DNA of 64,000 nucleotides from Mycobacterium sp. E183 (GCF_001667735.1 NZ_LZJN01000105.1:1-64000); one strand, 5' to 3'. Positions 1-11,189 are shown, counted from the first letter of the stretch. Numbers and translations are program-made. Notes: a model not told the origin generated them from the sequence alone.

Positions 1-1235
1 ACGATCTCGCGGCTCGTGTCGGCGCGCCCCTGGTGTTGCGCGGCGTCGGAGTCCGGCGGGTCGCCGCCGACCGCGGCGTTCCGATCGAGCTGCTCACCGA
101 CAACGTCGAGGAGCTCGTCTCCCGCGAAGACGTCGACATCGTCGTGGAGTTGATGGGGCCGGTGGAACCGGCGCGAAAGGCCATCCTGCGCGCGCTCGAG
201 CACGGCAAGTCGGTCGTCACCGCGAACAAGGCGCTGCTGGCGACCTCCACCGGGGAGCTGGCGCAGGCCGCCGAAAACGCCCACGTCGACCTGTATTTCG
301 AGGCCGCGGTCGCGGGCGCCATCCCGGTCATCCGCCCGCTCACCCAGTCGCTGGCGGGGGACACGGTGCTGCGGGTCGCCGGCATCGTGAACGGCACCAC
401 CAACTACATCCTGTCCGCGATGGACAGCACCGGCGCCGACTACGACACCGCCCTGGCCGAGGCGAGCGCACTTGGCTACGCCGAGGCCGACCCCACGGCC
501 GACGTCGAAGGCTACGACGCCGCGGCCAAGGCCGCGATCCTGGCGTCGATCGCCTTCCACACCCGGGTGACCGCCGACGACGTCTATCGCGAGGGCATCA
601 CCAAGATCACCCCGGCCGACTTCGCCTCCGCGCGGTCGTTGGGTTGCACCATCAAGCTGCTGTCCATCTGCGAGCGCGTCACCACCGAGGACGGTCAGGA
701 ACGGGTGTCGGCCCGCGTCTACCCGGCGCTGGTGCCGCTGTCGCATCCGCTGGCCACGGTCAACGGCGCGTTCAACGCGGTCGTGGTCGAGGCCGCGGCG
801 GCCGGGCGGCTGATGTTCTACGGTCAGGGCGCGGGCGGCGCCCCCACCGCGTCCGCGGTCACCGGCGACCTGGTGATGGCCGCCCGCAACCGGGTGCTGG
901 GCAGCCGTGGGCCGAAGGAATCCAAGTACGCCCAACTTCCTGTCGCCCCAATGGGTTTGATCTCCACCCGCTACTACGTCAGCATGAACGTCGCCGACAA
1001 GCCGGGTGTGTTGTCCACGGTGGCGGCCGAGTTCGCCAAGCGTGAGGTGAGCATCGCCGAGGTTCGCCAGGAGGGCGTGGTGGACGAAGGCGGGCGGCGG
1101 GTGGGAGCCCGCGTCGTGGTCGTCACCCACAGCGCCACCGATGCCGCGCTCTCCGAAACCGTCGACGCGCTGGCGGATCTGGATGTCGTGCAGGGCGTCA
1201 CCAGTGTGCTGCGACTGGAAGAGACCGGCCGATGA
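1..1235 (+). CDS. thrA: Homoserine dehydrogenase, 5' end cut by window
   Basis: NAD(P)-dependent enzyme converting aspartate semialdehyde to homoserine, the branch point to threonine and methionine. The frame is open from base 3, so about 410 residues are visible and roughly 30 N-terminal residues (part of the nucleotide-binding fold) lie outside the window. The dehydrogenase core is clear ([21 protein letters not shown], and [19 protein letters not shown] with the catalytic Asp/Lys region). The C-terminal ~85 residues form an ACT domain ([17 protein letters not shown]), the usual site of threonine feedback inhibition. The stop overlaps the thrC start by 4 nt (ATGA), so the genes are translationally coupled in one operon. 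Confidence 0.96.
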   Translation, partial: DLAARVGAPLVLRGVGVRRVAADRGVPIELLTDNVEELVSREDVDIVVELMGPVEPARKAILRALEHGKSVVTANKALLATSTGELAQAAENAHVDLYFEAAVAGAIPVIRPLTQSLAGDTVLRVAGIVNGTTNYILSAMDSTGADYDTALAEASALGYAEADPTADVEGYDAAAKAAILASIAFHTRVTADDVYREGITKITPADFASARSLGCTIKLLSICERVTTEDGQERVSARVYPALVPLSHPLATVNGAFNAVVVEAAAAGRLMFYGQGAGGAPTASAVTGDLVMAARNRVLGSRGPKESKYAQLPVAPMGLISTRYYVSMNVADKPGVLSTVAAEFAKREVSIAEVRQEGVVDEGGRRVGARVVVVTHSATDAALSETVDALADLDVVQGVTSVLRLEETGR

Positions 1236-2314
1236 GCGTCCCGCGCACCGCCGTGCACCAGCCGTGGCCGGGGTTGATCGCCGCGTACCGGGACCGCCTG
1301 CCGATCGGCGATGACTGGACGCCGGTCACCCTCCTCGAAGGCGGCACCCCGCTGATCGCGGCGACGCGCCTTTCCGAGAAGACCGGCTGCACGGTGCATC
1401 TCAAGGTCGAGGGCCTCAATCCGACCGGCTCGTTCAAGGACCGGGGCATGACCATGGCGGTCACCGACGCACTGGCGCGCGGCCAGCAGGCCGTGTTGTG
1501 CGCGTCGACCGGCAACACCTCCGCGTCGGCGGCGGCGTACGCCGCCCGCGCCGGCATCACCTGCGCGGTGCTCATCCCGCAGGGCAAGATCGCGATGGGC
1601 AAGCTGGCACAGGCGGTCATGCACGGCGCCAAGATCATTCAGATCGACGGCAACTTCGACGACTGCCTGGAATTGGCCCGCAAGATGGCCGCCGACTTCC
1701 CGACGATCGCGTTGGTCAACTCCGTCAACCCCGTACGCATCGAGGGCCAGAAGACGGCGGCGTTCGAGATCGTCGACGCGCTGGGCGCCGCGCCGGACGT
1801 GCACGCCCTCCCGGTCGGCAACGCGGGCAACATCACCGCGTACTGGAAGGGCTACACCGAATACCACCACGACGGCGTGATCGACAAGCTGCCCCGCATG
1901 CTGGGCACCCAGGCGGCCGGGGCCGCGCCCCTGGTGCACGGCGCACCGGTCAGCCACCCGGAAACGATCGCGACCGCGATACGCATCGGTGCGCCCGCGT
2001 CGTGGGCGGCCGCGGTCAACGCGCAGCAGCAGTCCAACGGCCGGTTCCTGGCCGCCACCGACGACGAGATCCTGGCCGCGTACCACCTGGTGGCCGAGAG
2101 CGAGGGCGTGTTCGTCGAACCCGCGTCGGCGGCCAGCATCGCCGGTCTGCTCAAGGCCGTCGATGACGGTTGGGTGGCGCGCGGGTCGACGGTGGTGTGC
2201 ACGGTGACCGGCAATGGCCTCAAGGACCCGGACACGGCGCTGAGGGATATGCCCACCGTGTCCCCGCTGCCCGTCGATCCGGTGCTCGTCGTCGAGAAGC
2301 TGGGGCTGGCGTAA
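1232..2314 (+). CDS. thrC: Threonine synthase
   Basis: PLP enzyme making threonine from O-phosphohomoserine, the last step of the pathway. The 360-residue length is normal for the short bacterial type. The PLP-binding lysine is K69 in [12 protein letters not shown], followed by the [19 protein letters not shown] phosphate-contact segment and the Gly-rich [11 protein letters not shown] loop. It begins inside the thrA stop codon and ends 3 nt before thrB, consistent with a polycistronic thrA-thrC-thrB message. Very high confidence from motifs and context. Confidence 0.97.
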   Translation: MSVPRTAVHQPWPGLIAAYRDRLPIGDDWTPVTLLEGGTPLIAATRLSEKTGCTVHLKVEGLNPTGSFKDRGMTMAVTDALARGQQAVLCASTGNTSASAAAYAARAGITCAVLIPQGKIAMGKLAQAVMHGAKIIQIDGNFDDCLELARKMAADFPTIALVNSVNPVRIEGQKTAAFEIVDALGAAPDVHALPVGNAGNITAYWKGYTEYHHDGVIDKLPRMLGTQAAGAAPLVHGAPVSHPETIATAIRIGAPASWAAAVNAQQQSNGRFLAATDDEILAAYHLVAESEGVFVEPASAASIAGLLKAVDDGWVARGSTVVCTVTGNGLKDPDTALRDMPTVSPLPVDPVLVVEKLGLA

Positions 2315-3265
<951 letters not shown>

Positions 3266-3290
3266 TCCACAGCGTGGCCGGAGGGTTTGC

Positions 3291-3319
3291 TTGCTTCCAA
3301 CAAAGATGCGGGCTATCCT
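3291..3319 (+). promoter_or_regulatory. Predicted SigA promoter of rho
   Basis: TTGCTT (3291-3296), a 17-nt spacer and TATCCT (3314-3319) place a start site near 3326. That gives a 5' leader of about 205 nt before the rho GTG, in line with the long, regulated leaders usual for rho genes. Motif match only. Confidence 0.5.
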
Positions 3320-3490
3320 CGGTTCCGTCCAGCAATCGCAGCATCTGCATCTGCATCCATACTGCCTTGCCGCTAGGACACACCAATTCTTCTCGTGAAC
3401 GAGGTTCGCCGCTTACTCCGCCGACTAAGGCGATCACCGTTGCACAGTCGATATTTGGGCGCACTCGGCGATTTGCTGAATGCAACGAAA

Positions 3491-3516
3491 CCCCCGGATG
3501 ACCTGTTCAGCGGGGG
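3491..3516 (+). promoter_or_regulatory. Hairpin next to rho ribosome-binding site
   Basis: cccccg at 3491-3496 pairs with cggggg at 3511-3516 around a 14-nt loop. It ends two bases before the purine-rich GAAAGGA (3519-3525) that serves the rho start. Its position suggests control of translation or of transcription read-through in the leader; the function is inferred. Confidence 0.5.
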
Positions 3517-3530
3517 AAGAAAGGAAATCC

Positions 3531-5372
3531 GTGACCGATACGGACCTGTTCACGGCTGACGCGAGCACCGACAGCAATGAGGTGTCGAACGCCGTGACCC
3601 CAGACACATCCGACGGCAAAATCAATGCCCCTGTTGGCTCCCTGTCCACCATGGTGCTTCCCGAACTGCGCGCGCTGGCTAACGAAGTCGGCGTCAAGGG
3701 GACGTCGGGCATGCGCAAGAACGAACTCATCGCCGCCATAAAGGAAATCAGGGGACAGTCCAACGGGACTTCCGCCCCCGCGGCCCCCGAGGAGAGCGGC
3801 AAGTCCGACACCGCCGCCCCCGAGGCGCCGGCCGGCGAGGACCACCAGAACGGTTCGACCACCGAAGCGCCCCGACGCGAACGGCGCAGCGCCTCCCGCG
3901 AGCCCGGCGCCGCCCGCGGCGGCGACGACTCCGACGGCGAACGCACACGCAATCGTGAGGGCGGGGCCGCCGGCGAGGGGGGCACCCGTCAGGGCGGCAA
4001 GCGTGACTCCCAGGGTGAGGAGCGCGGCCAGGATTCCGGCGGCGACCAGAGCGGGGATCAGCAGGGCTCGGGCGGCCAGCAAGGTCGAGGCGGCTCGAAC
4101 CAGCAAAACCAGCAAGACGACGACGGCGAGGGCCGTCAGGGCCGCCGTGGGCGCCGCTTCCGCGATCGCAGACGCCGCGGTGAGCGGTCCGGCGAAGGGG
4201 GCGACACCGAGCTGCGCGAGGACGACGTCGTCCAGCCGGTCGCCGGCATCCTTGACGTGCTCGACAATTACGCGTTCGTCCGCACCTCCGGTTACCTGGC
4301 CGGTCCGCACGACGTCTACGTCTCGATGAACATGGTGCGGAAGAACGGCCTGCGCCGCGGCGACGCGGTGACCGGCGCGGTCCGCGTGCCCAAGGACGGC
4401 GAACAGCCCAACCAGCGGCAGAAGTTCAACCCGCTGGTCCGCCTGGACAGCGTCAACGGCGGTCCGGTCGAGGACGCGAAAAAGCGCCCCGACTTCAGCA
4501 AGCTGACGCCCCTGTACCCCAATCAGCGGCTCCGCCTGGAGACCACCCCGGATCGGCTGACCACCAGGGTCATCGACCTGATCATGCCGATCGGCAAGGG
4601 CCAGCGCGCCCTGATCGTGTCCCCGCCCAAGGCGGGTAAGACGACGATCCTGCAGGACATCGCCAACGCGATCACCCGCAACAACCCGGAATGCCACCTC
4701 ATGGTCGTGCTTGTCGACGAGCGGCCCGAAGAGGTCACCGACATGACCCGCTCGGTCAAGGGCGAGGTCATCGCCTCCACCTTCGACCGGCCGCCGTCGG
4801 ACCACACGTCGGTCGCCGAGCTGGCGATCGAACGCGCCAAGCGGCTCGTCGAGCAGGGCAAGGACGTCGTAGTGCTGCTTGACTCGATCACCCGCCTCGG
4901 CCGTGCCTACAACAACGCGTCACCCGCGTCGGGCCGGATCCTGTCCGGTGGTGTCGACTCCACCGCCCTGTACCCGCCGAAGCGATTCCTGGGTGCGGCA
5001 CGAAACATCGAGGAAGGCGGATCGCTGACGATCATCGCCACCGCGATGGTCGAGACCGGCTCCACCGGTGACACGGTCATCTTCGAGGAGTTCAAGGGCA
5101 CCGGTAACGCCGAGCTCAAGCTGGACCGCAAGATCTCCGAGCGACGGGTCTTCCCGGCGGTCGACGTGAACCCCTCCGGTACCCGCAAGGACGAGCTGCT
5201 GCTATCGCCGGACGAGTTCGCGATCGTGCACAAGCTGCGCCGCGTGCTGTCGGGCCTGGACTCGCACCAGGCCATCGACCTGCTGATGTCCCAGCTGCGC
5301 AAGACGAAGAACAACTACGAGTTCCTGGTGCAGGTCTCCAAGACCACGCCGGGATCGATGGACAACGACTAG
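3531..5372 (+). CDS. rho: Transcription termination factor Rho
   Basis: Hexameric RNA-dependent ATPase that ends transcription of untranslated RNA. I start it at GTG 3531 (VTDTDLFTA), matching the remembered M. tuberculosis N-terminus and the GAAAGGA site; an upstream ATG at 3480 lacks such support. 613 residues. A Rho_N motif (LPELRALANEVGVKGTSGMRK) is followed by a long disordered insertion rich in Gly, Arg, Asp and Gln, typical of actinobacterial Rho. Next come the RNA-binding cold-shock fold, a Walker A motif SPPKAGKTTI near residue 365, and a conserved ATPase core to the C-terminus. Actinobacterial Rho proteins with this insertion are usually poorly sensitive to bicyclomycin. Confidence 0.97.
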   Translation: MTDTDLFTADASTDSNEVSNAVTPDTSDGKINAPVGSLSTMVLPELRALANEVGVKGTSGMRKNELIAAIKEIRGQSNGTSAPAAPEESGKSDTAAPEAPAGEDHQNGSTTEAPRRERRSASREPGAARGGDDSDGERTRNREGGAAGEGGTRQGGKRDSQGEERGQDSGGDQSGDQQGSGGQQGRGGSNQQNQQDDDGEGRQGRRGRRFRDRRRRGERSGEGGDTELREDDVVQPVAGILDVLDNYAFVRTSGYLAGPHDVYVSMNMVRKNGLRRGDAVTGAVRVPKDGEQPNQRQKFNPLVRLDSVNGGPVEDAKKRPDFSKLTPLYPNQRLRLETTPDRLTTRVIDLIMPIGKGQRALIVSPPKAGKTTILQDIANAITRNNPECHLMVVLVDERPEEVTDMTRSVKGEVIASTFDRPPSDHTSVAELAIERAKRLVEQGKDVVVLLDSITRLGRAYNNASPASGRILSGGVDSTALYPPKRFLGAARNIEEGGSLTIIATAMVETGSTGDTVIFEEFKGTGNAELKLDRKISERRVFPAVDVNPSGTRKDELLLSPDEFAIVHKLRRVLSGLDSHQAIDLLMSQLRKTKNNYEFLVQVSKTTPGSMDND

Positions 5373-5398
5373 CCGGCGGTGGACCGGTCGGTCACGAC

Positions 5399-5447
5399 AC
5401 ATAAACCACGAGCAGGACACGCCCACAGACCCCGCAATGGTTTATGT
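5399..5447. repeat. Long inverted repeat between rho and rpmE
   Basis: acataaacca (5399-5408) is the perfect reverse complement of tggtttatgt (5438-5447), with a 29-nt GC-rich loop. The arms are AT-rich in a very GC-rich setting. It could be a weak terminator for rho or an operator; neither is shown by the sequence. Confidence 0.5.
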
Positions 5448-5576
5448 CTCGCGGCAACCGCCGGCCATAGCCGCCGCCCCGCCCCAGCCACGGGAATGCC
5501 ACAGCGAACCCCGTTGTTTTGGGGGACAGTGGTTGACCTGGCATAATCGACGCTCGACAAGATCGAAGAGGACAGC

Positions 5577-5813
5577 ATGAAATCTGACATTCACCCCGCT
5601 TACGGGGAGACCACCGTGCACTGCGGGTGCGGAAACACCTTCACCACCCGCAGCACCAAGCCCGGCGGCAACATCGTCGTCGAGGTGTGCTCGCAGTGCC
5701 ACCCCTTCTACACCGGCAAGCAGAAGATTCTGGACAGCGGCGGCCGGGTGGCGCGCTTCGAGAAGCGGTACGGCAAGCGCAAGGGTGCCGCGGCGGACAA
5801 CACCGACAAATAG
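5577..5813 (+). CDS. rpmE: 50S ribosomal protein L31 (zinc form)
   Basis: Small large-subunit protein, 78 residues. It carries the zinc-binding cysteines of the C+ form: CGC near residue 17 and CSQC near residue 38. It is therefore the ordinary zinc-replete paralogue, not the zinc-free replacement induced by Zur. AGAGGA 8 nt upstream is a good ribosome-binding site, and CATAAT at 5542-5547 is a plausible -10. A hairpin terminator follows. Confidence 0.96.
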   Translation: MKSDIHPAYGETTVHCGCGNTFTTRSTKPGGNIVVEVCSQCHPFYTGKQKILDSGGRVARFEKRYGKRKGAAADNTDK

Positions 5814-5821
5814 CTGCATTG

Positions 5822-5862
5822 CCGACGCCCGAACTGTGCACGAAGCACAGGCCGGGCGTCGG
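5822..5862 (+). terminator. Terminator hairpin after rpmE
   Basis: ccgacgcccg (5822-5831) pairs with cgggcgtcgg (5853-5862), and an inner stem ctgtgc/gcacag closes on a 5-nt loop. Only a short mixed T stretch (tttgcgttt) follows, as is common for mycobacterial intrinsic terminators. Confidence 0.7.
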
Positions 5863-5911
5863 TTTGCGTTTGCGGCAATGGGATGCGGCTGAACGGGGCA
5901 GGAGGTGAGAG

Positions 5912-6985
5912 GTGACGCAGCCGATGCAGACGATTGACGTGCTGCTGGCCGAACACGCCGAGCTCGAGCAACGGCTGGCGGATCCCGACCTGCACAGCAA
6001 TCCCGCCGAGGCGCGCAAGGCCGGTCGCCGGTTCGCCCGGTTGGCCCCGATCGTCGCCACTTATCGCAAGCTGGAGTCGGCGCGCGGCGATCTGGAGACC
6101 GCGCGGGAATTGGCCGCCGACGACGACTCTTTCGCCGACGAGGTGACCGAACTCGAGTCGCGGGTCGCCGAATTGGACACCCAATTGACCGACATGCTGG
6201 CCCCGCGCGACCCGCATGACGCCGACGACATCGTGCTCGAGGTGAAATCCGGTGAGGGCGGCGAAGAATCCGCATTGTTCGCCGCGGACCTGGCCCGGAT
6301 GTACATCCGCTACGCCGAGCGACACGGCTGGAACGTCACCGTGCTGGACGAGACCACGTCGGATCTCGGCGGCTACAAGGACGCGACGCTGTCCATCGCC
6401 AGCAAGGGTGACTCCGCCGACGGGGTGTGGTCGCGAATGAAGTTCGAGGGTGGGGTGCACCGGGTGCAGCGCGTCCCGGTGACGGAATCCCAAGGCAGGG
6501 TGCACACTTCGGCGGCCGGCGTGCTGGTCTATCCCGAGCCCGAAGAAGTGGGTGAGGTCCAGATCGACGAGTCGGATCTGCGCATCGACGTGTACCGCTC
6601 GTCCGGCAAGGGCGGGCAGGGTGTGAACACCACCGACTCCGCGGTCCGCATCACGCACCTGCCCACCGGGATCGTGGTGACCTGCCAGAACGAACGCTCG
6701 CAACTGCAGAACAAGACGCGCGCGTTGCAGGTGCTGGCCGCTCGCCTGCAGGCCCTGGCCGAAGAACAGGCGCTGGCCGACGCGTCGGCCGATCGAGCCA
6801 GCCAGATTCGGACCGTGGACCGCAGCGAACGAATCCGCACCTACAACTTTCCGGAGAACCGGATCACCGACCACCGGATCGGTTACAAGGCGCACAATCT
6901 CGATCAGGTGCTCGACGGGGACCTCGACGCGATGTTCGATGCGTTGGGCGCCGCCGACAAACAATCCCGGCTGCAACAGGCATGA
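5912..6985 (+). CDS. prfA: Peptide chain release factor 1
   Basis: Recognises UAA and UAG stop codons and triggers peptidyl-tRNA hydrolysis. 357 residues. The stop-codon tripeptide is PVT in [19 protein letters not shown]. The catalytic GGQ is residues 234-236 ([16 protein letters not shown]), whose Gln is the target of the next gene's product. It starts at GTG 5912 after a strong AGGAGGTGAGAG site. Its stop overlaps the prmC start (ATGA), so enzyme and substrate are co-translated. Confidence 0.97.
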   Translation: MTQPMQTIDVLLAEHAELEQRLADPDLHSNPAEARKAGRRFARLAPIVATYRKLESARGDLETARELAADDDSFADEVTELESRVAELDTQLTDMLAPRDPHDADDIVLEVKSGEGGEESALFAADLARMYIRYAERHGWNVTVLDETTSDLGGYKDATLSIASKGDSADGVWSRMKFEGGVHRVQRVPVTESQGRVHTSAAGVLVYPEPEEVGEVQIDESDLRIDVYRSSGKGGQGVNTTDSAVRITHLPTGIVVTCQNERSQLQNKTRALQVLAARLQALAEEQALADASADRASQIRTVDRSERIRTYNFPENRITDHRIGYKAHNLDQVLDGDLDAMFDALGAADKQSRLQQA

Positions 6986-7830
6986 GTGCCGTGCGGCGCG
7001 CGATCGATTCCGCTGCGGCGACGCTCGCCGAAGCGGGGATCGCCTCCGCCCGTTGGGATGCCGAGGAGCTGGCCGCGCACGTGACGGGAACCGAGCGCGG
7101 CCGGCTGGCCCTGCTCGATTCGCCCGGCGACGACTTCTTCAGCCGCTACCGCGATGTCGTGGCCGCGCGCTCGCGGCGGGTGCCGTTGCAGCATCTCACC
7201 GGGACGGCCGCGTTCGGGCCGCTGATGCTGCAGGTCGGCCCCGGCGTCTTCATACCGCGCCCGGAAACCGAAGCCCTCTTGGCGTGGATCAGCCAACAAC
7301 GCCTCCCTTCCCGGCCCGTGATCGTCGACCTGTGCACCGGATCCGGCGCGTTGGCGGTGGCGCTGGCCCAGCACTACCCCGGGGCGCGGATCATCGCCGT
7401 CGACGACTCGGAGGCCGCCCTCGAGTACGCCCGGCGCAACGCGGCGGGCACCGCGGTCGAACTCGTGCGGGCCGACGTCACCGTGCCCCGCCTCCTGCCG
7501 GAACTGGACGGCGGTGTCGACGTGGTGGTGGCCAACCCGCCCTACGTCCCCGACGTCGCACCCGTGGAACCTGAAGTGGCCCAACATGATCCACACCACG
7601 CCGTATTCGGCGGCCCGGACGGGATGGCGGTGATCGGCCCGATCGTCGAGCTGGCCGGGCGCTGGCTCCGTCCGGGTGGCGTCTTCGTCGTCGAACACGA
7701 CGACACCACCTCGGCGGAGACCGTCGAATTGGTCCGCAGGACAGCGCTTTTCGGAGAAATCGCGAAGCGTAAAGACCTGGCCGGCCGGCCGCGATTCGTG
7801 ACGGCCCGAAGGAGTGGCGCCGGTGAGTGA
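6982..7830 (+). CDS. prmC: Release factor glutamine methyltransferase
   Basis: S-adenosylmethionine-dependent N5-glutamine methyltransferase that modifies the GGQ of release factors. 282 residues. An N-terminal helical substrate domain ([24 protein letters not shown]) precedes the Rossmann fold ([17 protein letters not shown]). The catalytic NPPY is residues 185-188. It overlaps both neighbours: 4 nt with prfA and 8 nt with the next gene. Confidence 0.96.
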   Translation: MSAVRRAIDSAAATLAEAGIASARWDAEELAAHVTGTERGRLALLDSPGDDFFSRYRDVVAARSRRVPLQHLTGTAAFGPLMLQVGPGVFIPRPETEALLAWISQQRLPSRPVIVDLCTGSGALAVALAQHYPGARIIAVDDSEAALEYARRNAAGTAVELVRADVTVPRLLPELDGGVDVVVANPPYVPDVAPVEPEVAQHDPHHAVFGGPDGMAVIGPIVELAGRWLRPGGVFVVEHDDTTSAETVELVRRTALFGEIAKRKDLAGRPRFVTARRSGAGE

Positions 7831-8482
7831 AGTCTTCGACTGCGCCGATCCCGACCAGCGTGCGCGCGGAATCGCCTCGGCGGCGGGCGCCATCAAGGGT
7901 GGCCGCCTGGTCGTCATGCCGACGGACACCGTGTACGGCGTCGGCGCCGATGCCTTCAACAGCGCCGCCGTGACGGCCCTGCTCTCCGCGAAGGGCCGCG
8001 GCCGGGACATGCCGGTCGGCGTGCTGGTCGGCTCCTGGCACACCATCGAGGGCCTGGTCTACACCATGCCGGGCGGGGCCCGCGACCTGATCCGCGCGTT
8101 CTGGCCGGGCGCGCTGAGCCTGGTGGTGACGCAGGCGCCGTCGCTGCAATGGGACCTCGGCGACGCCCGCGGCACCGTGATGCTGCGGATGCCGCTGCAC
8201 CCGGTGGCCATCGAGCTGTTGCGCGAGGTGGGACCCATGGCGGTATCCAGCGCGAACGTTTCCGGCCGCCCGCCCGCGGTCGACGCCGGCGAGGCCCGAG
8301 AACAGCTCGGCGACCTCGTCGACGTCTACCTCGACGCGGGGACGGCCGAGCAACAGGCTGCTTCGACGATCGTCGACCTGACCGGTGCCGCCCCGCGCAT
8401 CCTGCGACCCGGTCCGGTGAGCGCCGCACGGATCGCCGAAGTGCTCGGAGTGGATCCCGAAAGCCTGACCGCCCAGGCCTGA
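7823..8482 (+). CDS. Threonylcarbamoyl-AMP synthase (Sua5/YrdC)
   Basis: Makes threonylcarbamoyl-AMP from threonine, bicarbonate and ATP for the t6A37 modification of ANN-decoding tRNAs. 219 residues, YrdC fold (LVVMPTDTVYGVGADAF, KGRGRDMPVGVLVGS, SSANVSGRPP). Both GTG 7814 and GTG 7823 are in frame. I chose 7823 because AAGGAG at 7809-7814 is correctly spaced for it, and the remembered Rv1301 homologue begins close to the same point. Part of the prfA-prmC-sua5-wecA cluster. Confidence 0.93.
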   Translation: MSEVFDCADPDQRARGIASAAGAIKGGRLVVMPTDTVYGVGADAFNSAAVTALLSAKGRGRDMPVGVLVGSWHTIEGLVYTMPGGARDLIRAFWPGALSLVVTQAPSLQWDLGDARGTVMLRMPLHPVAIELLREVGPMAVSSANVSGRPPAVDAGEAREQLGDLVDVYLDAGTAEQQAASTIVDLTGAAPRILRPGPVSAARIAEVLGVDPESLTAQA

Positions 8483-8510
8483 CCGGAGCGGTTCTGTCGT
8501 TGCCAGGTTG

Positions 8511-9740
8511 GTGCAGTACGGTCTCGACGTGTCCAGCGACCCGGCCAGCGACGTAGCCAACCTCGCCAATGGCCTGCTCGCCCTGGCTGACCGCGGCGCC
8601 GGTGTCCCGCTGCGCGAGCTTGCCCTCGTGGGGCTGACCGCCGCGATCATCACCTACTTTGCGACCGGTCCCGTGCGGGTGCTCGCCACCCGGCTCGGGG
8701 CCGTCGCCTATCCGCGGGAACGCGACGTGCACGTGACCCCGACCCCGCGCATGGGCGGGCTGGCGATGTTCCTCGGTGTCATCTCGGCCGTCTTCCTGGC
8801 GTCGCAGCTTCCTGCGCTGACCCGCGGCTTCGTCTATTCGACGGGCATGCCGGCGGTGCTGGTGGCCGGCGCGGTGATCATGGGCATCGGGCTCATCGAC
8901 GACCGCTGGGGCCTGGACGCCCTGACGAAGTTCGCCGGCCAGATCACCGCGGCCAGCGTGCTGGTCACCATGGGCGTGGCCTGGAGCGTCCTCTACATCC
9001 CGATCGGCGGAGTCGGCACCATCGTGCTGGACCAGGCGTCGTCGATCCTGCTCACGTTGGCGCTGACGGTGTCCATCGTGAACGCGATGAACTTCGTCGA
9101 CGGGCTGGACGGACTGGCGGCGGGGCTCGGGCTGATCACCGCGCTGGCGATCTGCATGTTCTCGGTCGGCCTGCTGCGCGACCACGGCGGTGATGTCCTC
9201 TTCTATCCGCCCGCCGTGATCTCCGTGGTGCTCGCGGGGGCTTGTCTGGGATTCCTGCCGCACAACTTTCACCGCGCCAAGATCTTCATGGGTGATTCCG
9301 GTTCGATGCTGATCGGCCTGATGCTCGCCGCCGCCTCGACCACCGCCGCCGGCCCCGTCTCACAGAACGCCTACGGAGCGCGCGACGTGTTCGCCCTGTT
9401 GTCACCGTTCCTGCTGGTGGTCGCGGTCATGTTCGTGCCGATGCTGGATTTGCTGCTGGCGATCGTGCGCCGTACCCGCGCGGGCCGCAGCGCGTTCAGC
9501 CCCGACAAGATGCACCTGCACCACCGCCTGCTGCAGATCGGCCATTCCCACCGCCGCGTGGTGCTGCTGATCTACCTCTGGGTGGGCATTGTCGCGTTCG
9601 GAGCGGCCAGCACGATTTTCTTCAATCCGCGCGACACCGCCGCGGTGATGCTGGGCGCCATCGTGGTCGCCGGCATCGCGACCGCGATCCCGTTGATGCG
9701 CCGGCGGGAAGAGTACGAAGACGACGACTACGACAGCTAG
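8511..9740 (+). CDS. wecA: Decaprenyl-phosphate GlcNAc-1-phosphate transferase
   Basis: Integral membrane enzyme starting the linker between peptidoglycan and arabinogalactan, by transferring GlcNAc-1-P to decaprenyl phosphate. About 409 residues with 10-11 hydrophobic helices. Conserved polar loops are present: IDDRWGLDALTKF, NAMNFVDGLDGLAAG, GDSGSMLIG and MHLHHRLLQIGHSHR. The C-terminus is acidic (EEYEDDDYDS). GTG 8511 gives the M. tuberculosis-like start MQYGLDVSS. The four-gene cluster ends here, 218 nt before the ATP synthase operon. Confidence 0.95.
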   Translation: MQYGLDVSSDPASDVANLANGLLALADRGAGVPLRELALVGLTAAIITYFATGPVRVLATRLGAVAYPRERDVHVTPTPRMGGLAMFLGVISAVFLASQLPALTRGFVYSTGMPAVLVAGAVIMGIGLIDDRWGLDALTKFAGQITAASVLVTMGVAWSVLYIPIGGVGTIVLDQASSILLTLALTVSIVNAMNFVDGLDGLAAGLGLITALAICMFSVGLLRDHGGDVLFYPPAVISVVLAGACLGFLPHNFHRAKIFMGDSGSMLIGLMLAAASTTAAGPVSQNAYGARDVFALLSPFLLVVAVMFVPMLDLLLAIVRRTRAGRSAFSPDKMHLHHRLLQIGHSHRRVVLLIYLWVGIVAFGAASTIFFNPRDTAAVMLGAIVVAGIATAIPLMRRREEYEDDDYDS

Positions 9741-9958
9741 TAGTAGTGGGGTTCGCCGTATGGTACGGTGCAGGTAGAAGCCCAAAAAGCCGCACAGATT
9801 GCCGGTCCGTCGGACGCCGTTTCGATCGGGTCGGCTGAGGACTCGCGTCGGGTGATACCCCTTGGGTTGATCCACTGTGACGTGCGATACGCTCGGCGGG
9901 CCACCGATCAGTCGGTCGGGGGACTCCCGCTCTACCAACTTGGGATTGAGGTGCTGCA
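9741..9958 (+). promoter_or_regulatory. Upstream region of the atp operon
   Basis: 218 nt without a supported gene, separating wecA from the ATP synthase operon. TTGATC (9867-9872) and TACGCT (9888-9893) could be promoter elements but are only 15 nt apart, so the exact promoter is unsure. The region must carry at least one start site for the large operon, given the gap and the change of function. Confidence 0.4.
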
Positions 9959-10441
9959 GTGACGACACCAGCGCAGGACGCGCCGTTGGTGTTCCCCTCT
10001 GTTGCGTTCCGACCGGTCCGCCTGTTGGTGCTCAGCATCGCCGTCACCGCGGCGGCCGTCGTCGCCGCCGGACTGACCGGTCACCTCATGATCGGGGTGT
10101 TCTTCGGCGTCGGGTTGCTGCTTGGTTTGCTCAATGCCCTTCTGGTGCGTCGTTCCGTCGCGTCGATCACCGCCAAAGAGCATCCGATGAAAAGCACGAT
10201 GGCGCTGAATTCGGCCACCCGGCTGGCCGTCATCACCGTCATCGGGCTGATCATCGCCTACATCTTCCGGCCCGCGGGCCTGGGCGTCGTGTTCGGCTTG
10301 GCGCTGTTCCAGATCTTGCTGGTGGCATCGACGGCTCTTCCGGTCTGGAAGAAGCTGCGCGCCGGCGACTGGGCAGACGACGCGGGCGGCGCGCTGGCGG
10401 GATCGGAAGGAACGGAAGGAAAGAACGGCACCGATGACTGA
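9959..10441 (+). CDS. AtpI-like membrane protein heading the atp operon
   Basis: 160 residues, four predicted transmembrane helices and a soluble, Gly/Glu-rich C-tail. It occupies the position of atpI and matches the Rv1303 type. AtpI proteins assist assembly of the c-ring or ion supply in other bacteria; that role here is by position. GTG 9959 (VTTPAQDAP) is the first good start, and its end overlaps atpB by 8 nt. Confidence 0.85.
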   Translation: MTTPAQDAPLVFPSVAFRPVRLLVLSIAVTAAAVVAAGLTGHLMIGVFFGVGLLLGLLNALLVRRSVASITAKEHPMKSTMALNSATRLAVITVIGLIIAYIFRPAGLGVVFGLALFQILLVASTALPVWKKLRAGDWADDAGGALAGSEGTEGKNGTDD

Positions 10442-11189
10442 GACGACGTTCCTGGCCGCCGCGATCGAGGTTGGCGAGCACAACCAAGCCAAGTGGCTCG
10501 GGTTGACCGTCAACACCGACACGATCCTGTCGACCGCGATCGCCGCGGTGATCGTTTTGGCGCTTGCCTTCTTCCTGCGCGCGAAGATCACGTCGACCGG
10601 CGTCCCCAGCGGTGTGCAGTTGTTCTGGGAAGCCATCACCGTCCAGATGCGCGATCAGATCGAGAGTGCGGTCGGGATGCGGATCGCGCCATTCGTATTG
10701 CCTTTGGCCGTCACCATTTTCGTGTTCATTCTGATCTCCAACTGGCTGTCGGTGCTTCCGCTGCAATACACCGACAAGTCCGGGCACACCACCGAGTTGC
10801 TGAAGTCCGCGGCCGCAGACATCAACTACGTTCTGGCCCTGGCGCTGTTCGTGTTCGTCTGCTACCACGTGGCGGGCATCTGGCGCCGCGGCATCGTCGG
10901 CCACCCGCTCGCCGTGCTCAAGGGCCACGTCGCGTTCCTGGCGCCGATCAACCTGGTCGAAGAGCTCGCCAAACCGATCTCGTTGTCGCTCCGACTTTTC
11001 GGCAACATCTTCGCCGGCGGCATCCTGGTCGCGCTGATCGCGCTCTTCCCCCCGTACATCATGTGGGCGCCCAACGCGATCTGGAAGGCTTTCGACCTCT
11101 TCGTCGGGGCGATCCAGGCGTTCATCTTCTCGATCTTGACGATCCTCTACTTCAGCCAAGCCATGGAGATCGAGGAGCATCATGACTGA
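10434..11189 (+). CDS. atpB: ATP synthase Fo subunit a
   Basis: 251 residues, five to six membrane helices, forming the two half-channels for protons beside the c-ring. The essential arginine is R187 in [15 protein letters not shown], with E177 in the preceding NLVEEL segment. It overlaps the AtpI-like gene by 8 nt, implying coupled translation. atpE follows after a 78-nt gap that carries its own strong ribosome-binding site, suiting the high copy number of subunit c. Confidence 0.97.
   Translation: MTETTFLAAAIEVGEHNQAKWLGLTVNTDTILSTAIAAVIVLALAFFLRAKITSTGVPSGVQLFWEAITVQMRDQIESAVGMRIAPFVLPLAVTIFVFILISNWLSVLPLQYTDKSGHTTELLKSAAADINYVLALALFVFVCYHVAGIWRRGIVGHPLAVLKGHVAFLAPINLVEELAKPISLSLRLFGNIFAGGILVALIALFPPYIMWAPNAIWKAFDLFVGAIQAFIFSILTILYFSQAMEIEEHHD

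Noticed and set aside
3306..3398. 30-codon upstream ORF in the rho leader (ATG 3306)
   Set aside because: Its ATG falls inside the predicted promoter, upstream of the start site near 3326, and has no ribosome-binding site.
9876..9893. TGTGA half-site resembling a CRP box before the atp operon
   Set aside because: Only one half matches; the second arm (expected TCACA) is absent, so chance is likely.
9768..9962. 64-codon frame upstream of the atp operon
   Set aside because: No ribosome-binding site, no recognisable fold, overlaps the likely promoter and ends in the AtpI-like gene start.
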